DNA of 5,897 bases from Tannerella sp. (GTDB lineage: Bacteria; Bacteroidota; Bacteroidia; Bacteroidales; Tannerellaceae), in NCBI GenBank assembly GCA_031268395.1, contig JAIRXI010000169.1, positions 1 through 5,897 of the forward strand, read 5' to 3'. The notes beneath the pieces were generated by a model, which was not told the origin of the DNA, searched no databases, and saw only the letters and a program-made list of their open reading frames with translations. The position numbers were made by a program, and so were the translations under genes. Of the stretch, positions 1-5,897 are shown piece after piece; within the stretch, counting starts at the first letter, position 1; each line of letters opens with the position of its first letter.

Positions 1-786
1 CCAGACGAAGCAGTCGGGAAACGGCAGGTCTGCTTCCGTGTCGAACAGTCCATAGACGGCTGATCCCGATCCGGACATGGCCGCATAGACCGCTCCCCCG
101 GCATACATCCGTTCCCTGATCCGGCCGATCGCCGGGTGACGGCGACATGCATCGGCTTCAAAGTCGTTCGTCAGCGTGCGTTTCCATTCGGAGACGGGTT
201 GCGAGACCGCCTCCTTCAGCGAGACCGGCGGGATGGCGGGTGTTATCCGCGCATACGCTTCTCCGGTGGAGACGGCGATGTCCGGCTTGACGATCCGGAG
301 CGTGTATCCTTTCAGGGAAAGGTCGACGGGTTCGAACACGTTTCCCGTGCCGGACGCAAGCAGCGGCCGGTTGCGGATGAAAAAGGGGCAGTCAGCGCCC
401 AGCATGGCCGCCAGCGTTTCCAGTTCCGTATCGGAGAGGCGGAGTGCGGCGCAGTCGTTGAGCAGTTTCAGCATGAAGGCGGCATCGGCAGAACCGCCTC
501 CCAGTCCGGCCCCGTCGGGGATGCATTTCCGCAGGCAGATCTCCAGCGGCGGGATGGCGTGCCGTTGTTCGAGCAGTTTCAGCGCTTTCCATACGAGGTT
601 GTCTTCCGTGGCGACGTTCAGCGGCAAACCGGAGGCGTGGAAGGTAAACTGCGCTGCCGGCACGGCCTCCAGCGCATCCCGCAGAGGCACGGGGTAGAAG
701 ACCGTTTCTATTTCGTGGAAACCATCGTCGCGCCTGCGCAGCACGTGGAGGCCGATGTTGATTTTTGCATTGGGGAAACAAAGCAT
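1..786 (-). CDS. ispE: 4-diphosphocytidyl-2-C-methyl-D-erythritol kinase (IspE), 3' end cut by window edge
   Basis: IspE is a cytosolic GHMP-family kinase. It uses ATP to phosphorylate the 2-hydroxyl of CDP-methylerythritol in the MEP pathway to isoprenoid precursors. Reading 786 down to 1 gives 262 uninterrupted codons. Visible motifs are PNAKINIGL at residues 5-13 (Lys8 in the position of the catalytic lysine), the glycine-rich ATP loop PDGAGLGGGSADA at 90-102, GADCPFF at 130-136 (Asp132 as the likely catalytic base) and the third GHMP motif MSGSGSAVYGLF at 237-248. The last visible residues, DCFVW, lie close to the usual C-terminus of Bacteroidales IspE (about 270-275 residues), so perhaps ten residues and the stop are missing. 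ATG 786 is chosen because it places the N-terminal GHMP motif as in homologues; GGAG directly abuts it, so there is no well-spaced Shine-Dalgarno. It starts 35 bases after the helicase stop and has no visible promoter of its own, which suggests cotranscription. Confidence 0.96.
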   Translation of the reverse strand, partial: MLCFPNAKINIGLHVLRRRDDGFHEIETVFYPVPLRDALEAVPAAQFTFHASGLPLNVATEDNLVWKALKLLEQRHAIPPLEICLRKCIPDGAGLGGGSADAAFMLKLLNDCAALRLSDTELETLAAMLGADCPFFIRNRPLLASGTGNVFEPVDLSLKGYTLRIVKPDIAVSTGEAYARITPAIPPVSLKEAVSQPVSEWKRTLTNDFEADACRRHPAIGRIRERMYAGGAVYAAMSGSGSAVYGLFDTEADLPFPDCFVW

Positions 787-821
787 CTCCGGAAGGTCGG
801 GTACGGGACGGGGTTGAATGT

Positions 822-2102
<1,281 letters not shown>

Positions 2103-2143
2103 GAATAGGTAAAATTACTATATCAAGTTGTCTATTTTCCCGG
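2103..2143 (-). promoter_or_regulatory. Short AT-rich leader of the helicase gene without a Shine-Dalgarno
   Basis: The 41 bases between the -7 element and ATG 2102 are AT-rich and contain no GGAG-like sequence at normal spacing. This is common in Bacteroidota, where many messages are translated without a Shine-Dalgarno, and contrasts with clpB in this same window, which has a strong one. Confidence 0.4.
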
Positions 2144-2151
2144 CAAAAGTA
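2144..2151 (-). promoter_or_regulatory. Bacteroidota-type -7 promoter element for the helicase-ispE unit
   Basis: On the minus strand this reads TACTTTTG, an exact match to the TAnnTTTG -7 consensus of the Bacteroidota primary sigma factor. Transcription would start near 2138, giving a leader of about 35 bases before ATG 2102. The matching -33 TTTG/TTG element is weak: only a GTTC sits at about the right distance, near 2171. Consensus match and placement are seen; use as a promoter is inferred. Confidence 0.65.
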
Positions 2152-2247
2152 CATAATTATTTCGCGGGAACGTAATTTATGGTCGCTCTATTTTTTTGAC
2201 GGCGACCCGGCGACGCAAAACATACAGACTGAAACGGTTTATGCTGC

Positions 2248-2270
2248 ATCGCCGGACCGTATCCGGCGAT
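2248..2270 (-). terminator. 9-bp perfect hairpin downstream of clpB, possible transcript 3' end
   Basis: The arms 2248-2256 (atcgccgga) and 2262-2270 (tccggcgat) are perfectly complementary around a 5-base loop, starting 26 bases past the clpB stop. On the minus strand no U-tract follows, so this is not a classical intrinsic terminator. It may instead stabilise the clpB message end or support termination by another route. A separate promoter for the helicase lies further on, which fits an end of transcription in this gap. Confidence 0.4.
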
Positions 2271-2275
2271 CTTTT

Positions 2276-2289
2276 CGGCGCCGGCGCCG
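2276..2289. repeat. 14-bp GC palindrome just after the clpB stop
   Basis: The sequence cggcgccggcgccg is its own reverse complement and lies 6 bases past the clpB stop codon. It contains two overlapping GGCGCC hexamers. It could add a GC stem beside the hairpin at 2248-2270, or be chance in GC-rich DNA. Confidence 0.45.
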
Positions 2290-2295
2290 GGCGGC

Positions 2296-4884
<2,589 letters not shown>

Positions 4885-4892
4885 ATAGCTAA

Positions 4893-4899
4893 CTCCTTT
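4893..4899 (-). promoter_or_regulatory. Shine-Dalgarno of clpB, fixes its start
   Basis: AAAGGAG on the minus strand lies 8 bases before ATG 4884, an ideal spacing. This supports 4884 over the upstream in-frame ATG at 4977 and, less decisively, over ATG 4878 (14 bases). Confidence 0.8.
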
Positions 4900-4936
4900 C
4901 TTTTTTCCATAAGATTTATTTTCTGCCGAAACCGTC

Positions 4937-4952
4937 TGCAAAAACAACGCCA
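4937..4952 (-). promoter_or_regulatory. Sigma-54 (RpoN) type -24/-12 promoter of clpB
   Basis: The minus strand reads TGGCGTTGTTTTTGCA. The invariant GG (4951-4950) and GC (4939-4938) are exactly 10 bases apart, and the whole fits TGGC-N7-TTGCA, the sigma-54 consensus. The transcript would start near 4926, giving a leader of about 40 bases that ends in the Shine-Dalgarno. No TAnnTTTG element of the Bacteroidota primary sigma type was seen between 4885 and about 4990, which favours this reading. Pattern and spacing are seen; RpoN dependence is inferred. Confidence 0.6.
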
Positions 4953-4963
4953 AAACGAAATAC

Positions 4964-4976
4964 TGACATTTTGGCA
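4964..4976. promoter_or_regulatory. Imperfect dyad TGNCA-N3-TGNCA upstream of clpB promoter
   Basis: The plus strand reads tgacattttggca: two TGNCA half-sites separated by three T residues, with one mismatch between the arms. It lies 12 bases upstream of the -24 element. Such a site could bind a transcription regulator of clpB, either an activator or a heat-shock repressor. Which protein would bind is unknown. Confidence 0.4.
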
Positions 4977-5006
4977 TTCTATTAGACTTCAGGAGTTGAA
5001 AATTGG

Positions 5007-5039
5007 AAGTTGAAAATTATAAACCCAACATGTCCATTA
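5007..5039. repeat. Left inner arm of the long inverted repeat
   Basis: This 33-base arm pairs with 5239-5271 with only two mismatches. It contains the block aaacccaacatg, and it is preceded by a 14-base tandem (GTTGAAAATTGGAA at 4995-5008, partly repeated at 5009-5018), so the left arm carries one more AT-rich unit than the right. Confidence 0.85.
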
Positions 5040-5048
5040 GCGCACGAC

Positions 5049-5072
5049 TTGCCCCGATTTTCGGACAGGCAA
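5049..5072. repeat. Small hairpin inside the composite element
   Basis: ttgcc (5049-5053) pairs with ggcaa (5068-5072) and ccga (5054-5057) with tcgg (5061-5064) around a TTT loop, with a three-base bulge. A further short pair, atgcc 5073-5077 with ggcat 5097-5101, encloses the palindrome cggcgccg (5086-5093). The stems are seen directly; any role is unknown. Confidence 0.4.
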
Positions 5073-5104
5073 ATGCCATTTCCCCCGGCGCCGCAAGGCA
5101 TCCA

Positions 5105-5202
5105 CTCCGTGTTCTTTTCCTTTTCGTTTAAACACGGAGGACACGGAGATACGGAGGGAATGGTGAATCACTCGCTCTGAGTCCTTTGTGCCCTCCGTGT
5201 TT
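5105..5202. repeat. CACGGAG-type nested direct and inverted repeats
   Basis: Three adjacent 9-mers run acacggagg (5132-5140), acacggaga (5141-5149) and tacggaggg (5150-5158). The same word occurs inverted on both sides: ctccgtgtt at 5105-5113 pairs exactly with 5131-5139, and cctccgtgttt at 5192-5202 pairs exactly with 5130-5140. The region can therefore fold into alternative hairpins. Similar noncoding repeats built on 'cacggag' are scattered between genes in many bacterial genomes; no function is established that I can name. Confidence 0.65.
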
Positions 5203-5238
5203 GGATGAATAAAGAGAAGAAAGGGCAGGGAAAATGCG

Positions 5239-5271
5239 TAATGGGCATGTTGGGTTTATTATTTTCAACTT
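5239..5271. repeat. Right inner arm of the long inverted repeat
   Basis: This is the reverse-complement partner of 5007-5039 (31 of 33 positions). The arm is followed by aacagg and the terminal GTCTAAT at 5286-5292. Its first part is also repeated directly at 5288-5310. Confidence 0.85.
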
Positions 5272-5287
5272 TCAACAGGGGAAGTGT

Positions 5288-5310
5288 CTAATGGACATTT
5301 CGGGTTTATT
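5288..5310. repeat. Third, partial copy of the end motif
   Basis: This block matches the reverse complement of the left arm at 20 of 23 positions (ctaatggacat then gggtttat). It also lies in direct orientation to the right arm. It overlaps the right terminus of the palindromic unit, which suggests that the repeat cluster was built by stepwise addition or by nested insertion. Confidence 0.65.
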
Positions 5311-5465
5311 AATGGAGTCCGGCGTATTTGCCAGACCGGCCTTTTACTGTTAACCTGAGTTTTGGATAAGCAAACTTCATAATGAAGCGCCCCTCAGACG
5401 CGGACTTGCAGTCCGTGCCTGTCAATCCCGGAGTAACGAATAATATGGTTGTTTTTAGACAGCGC
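5311..5465. other. Intergenic stretch downstream of the nuclease gene, no convincing gene
   Basis: This is the part of the 580-base gap not covered by the palindromic element. A minus-strand reading frame of 63 codons (5500-5309) runs through it, but it overlaps the end of the nuclease gene in another frame, has no recognisable domain and runs through the hairpin at 5399-5417, so I do not call it a gene. It may be remnant repeat DNA. Confidence 0.5.
5399..5417. repeat. GGACT-TGC-AGTCC hairpin
   Basis: cggact (5401-5406) and agtccg (5410-5415) form a perfect 6-bp stem around TGC, extended to 8 bp by a G-T wobble and a C-G pair. No U-tract follows on either strand. It could be the 3'-end structure of the nuclease transcript or a short dispersed repeat. 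Confidence 0.5.
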
Positions 5466-5480
5466 CTAAGGCTGACTGTC
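5458..5480 (-). other. Hairpin spanning the stop codon of the nuclease gene
   Basis: gacag (5458-5462) pairs with ctgtc (5476-5480) and gcc (5464-5466) with ggc (5470-5472), with a small internal loop. The stop codon TAG (5468-5466) lies inside it. The bases after it on the minus strand are A-rich rather than U-rich, so it is not a standard intrinsic terminator. Confidence 0.3.
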
Positions 5481-5897
5481 CGCGTGAAGAATTTGCTCAA
5501 TCGCCTCTTTGCTCAGCCCGGTAATGAGCTGAATTTGCTCCCGCGAAAATCCATTGCGGCTGCAGGTAATGACGACTTCCGCCTTGCCTTTCGCTTTGCC
5601 GATGGCTTCGCCTTCCGCCCGTCCTTCTGCCTTGCCTTTCGCTATGCCAATGGCTTCACCTTTCTCCATGCCGACGGCTTCGCCTTTAGCCAGGGCGTCG
5701 ACATAGAAGGTGCGTTCGACCAGGATCGCGTCCCGATATTTTTCATACGCATCCAGTTGAATCTTCGTGTACGAATTGCGTTCCAGGTACTGCACCGCGT
5801 CGCGCACGACCTCGTTGTCCAGCAGTTCCTGCGGCACTTCGGTCGAGGCGTTCCTGATTTGCGTCAGGAACGTCAGCCACAGGTCGTACAGCTTCCT
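5466..5897 (-). CDS. Rpn/YhgA-type PD-(D/E)XK nuclease (transposase-like), C-terminal part only
   Basis: The frame is open from the window edge (5897) to TAG at 5466, giving 143 visible residues; the start and the N-terminal PD-(D/E)XK catalytic domain lie outside. A GTG at 5837 can be read as a start, but the 20 codons before it (beginning RKLYDLWLTFL) continue the same frame and fit the family, so it is probably internal. The visible part matches the C-terminal layout of Rpn-like recombination-promoting nucleases: an aromatic 'LWLTFL' segment, a helical region with YEKYRD, a low-complexity linker of KGEA/EG repeats, and a final small helical domain (SREQIQLITGLSKEAIEQIL). Characterised E. 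coli Rpn proteins are DNA endonucleases that promote RecA-independent recombination. Family assignment rests on this architecture without the active site, so activity cannot be judged. The neighbouring repeat cluster lies just downstream. Confidence 0.78.
   Translation of the reverse strand, partial: RKLYDLWLTFLTQIRNASTEVPQELLDNEVVRDAVQYLERNSYTKIQLDAYEKYRDAILVERTFYVDALAKGEAVGMEKGEAIGIAKGKAEGRAEGEAIGKAKGKAEVVITCSRNGFSREQIQLITGLSKEAIEQILHADSQP
5577..5687 (-). repeat. Degenerate repeat coding for KGEAxG/EG units in the nuclease
   Basis: These 37 codons encode successive units such as KGEAVG, KGEAIG, KGKAEG and EGEAIG, counted as residues 51-87 from the GTG at 5837. The DNA is correspondingly repetitive (gcc-ttc-gcc type words on the plus strand) and is therefore prone to slippage. 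A change in unit number by multiples of three bases would alter linker length without breaking the frame. Confidence 0.75.

Larger units (their letters stand above)
4981..5292. repeat. Palindromic MITE-like composite element (about 310 bp)
   Basis: The unit begins ATTAGAC (4981-4987) and ends GTCTAAT (5286-5292), an exact 7-bp terminal inversion. Inside these ends, 5007-5039 and the reverse complement of 5239-5271 match at 31 of 33 positions, and looser similarity (GTTGAAA-type repeats) links this core to the termini. The roughly 199-base centre holds smaller hairpins and CACGGAG-type repeats but no convincing gene. Small size, terminal inversions and lack of coding resemble a MITE or a bacterial intergenic palindromic repeat. 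No clear target-site duplication was found at the borders, so mobility is unproven. It lies between the nuclease gene and the clpB promoter. Confidence 0.6.

Noticed and set aside
2181..2207. ggtcgc/gcgacc inverted pair as a terminator
   Set aside because: Only 6 bp with a 15-base loop; on the minus strand the bases between are A-rich, so it is weak and likely chance.
4885..4977. 31-residue N-terminal extension of ClpB from ATG 4977
   Set aside because: The stretch holds the sigma-54-like promoter and Shine-Dalgarno, and ClpB family members begin at the MNNFT-type N-terminus. The hydrophobic-looking segment is not a real signal peptide, since ClpB is cytosolic.
5105..5202. CRISPR array
   Set aside because: The repeats are only 9 bases, immediately adjacent and partly inverted, with no spacers of uniform length and no cas genes.
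4981..5292. Complete insertion sequence
   Set aside because: Terminal inversions are present, but there is no transposase frame inside and no evident target-site duplication.
5309..5500. 63-codon minus-strand frame as a gene
   Set aside because: It overlaps the nuclease end in another frame, runs through a hairpin repeat, and has no domain or convincing ribosome binding site.

Overview
The window looks like chromosome from a GC-rich member of the Bacteroidales (phylum Bacteroidota). Three things point there: the helicase has a -7 element of the Bacteroidota type (TAnnTTTG); the IspE, DEAD-box helicase and ClpB sequences read like Bacteroidales proteins; and the upstream gene is an Rpn/YhgA-type PD-(D/E)XK nuclease, a family often abundant in that order. 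The genus cannot be fixed from the sequence. All four recognisable genes lie on the minus strand, so the window reads from right to left.

Layout in the direction of transcription. (1) 5897-5466: the C-terminal part of an Rpn-type nuclease/transposase-like protein, with its 5' end outside the window, a low-complexity Lys/Glu/Ala-Gly repeat and a small C-terminal domain. (2) 5465-4885: about 580 bases with no convincing gene. It holds an unusual cluster of repeats: a roughly 310-bp palindromic, MITE-like unit (4981-5292) with 33-bp inverted repeats that match at 31 positions, an inner family of CACGGAG-type repeats, an extra partial copy of the end motif, and a separate GGACT hairpin. The clpB promoter region follows directly, with an exact GG-N10-GC sigma-54-type promoter match, a dyad just upstream and a clear Shine-Dalgarno. 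(3) 4884-2296: clpB, a complete disaggregase of 862 residues. (4) 2295-2103: a short intergenic region with a GC palindrome, a 9-bp hairpin and the helicase promoter. (5) 2102-822: a DEAD-box RNA helicase of the RhlE-like type. (6) 786-1: ispE, 35 bases downstream and probably cotranscribed with the helicase, running off the left edge a few residues before its expected end.

Functionally this is core housekeeping: protein disaggregation, RNA remodelling and isoprenoid precursor synthesis by the MEP pathway. It sits next to a mobile-type nuclease gene and a repeat-rich intergenic region. No new enzymatic system is evident. The two signals most worth a second look are the nested palindromic element at 4981-5310 and the apparent sigma-54 promoter of clpB, which lies immediately beside that element.
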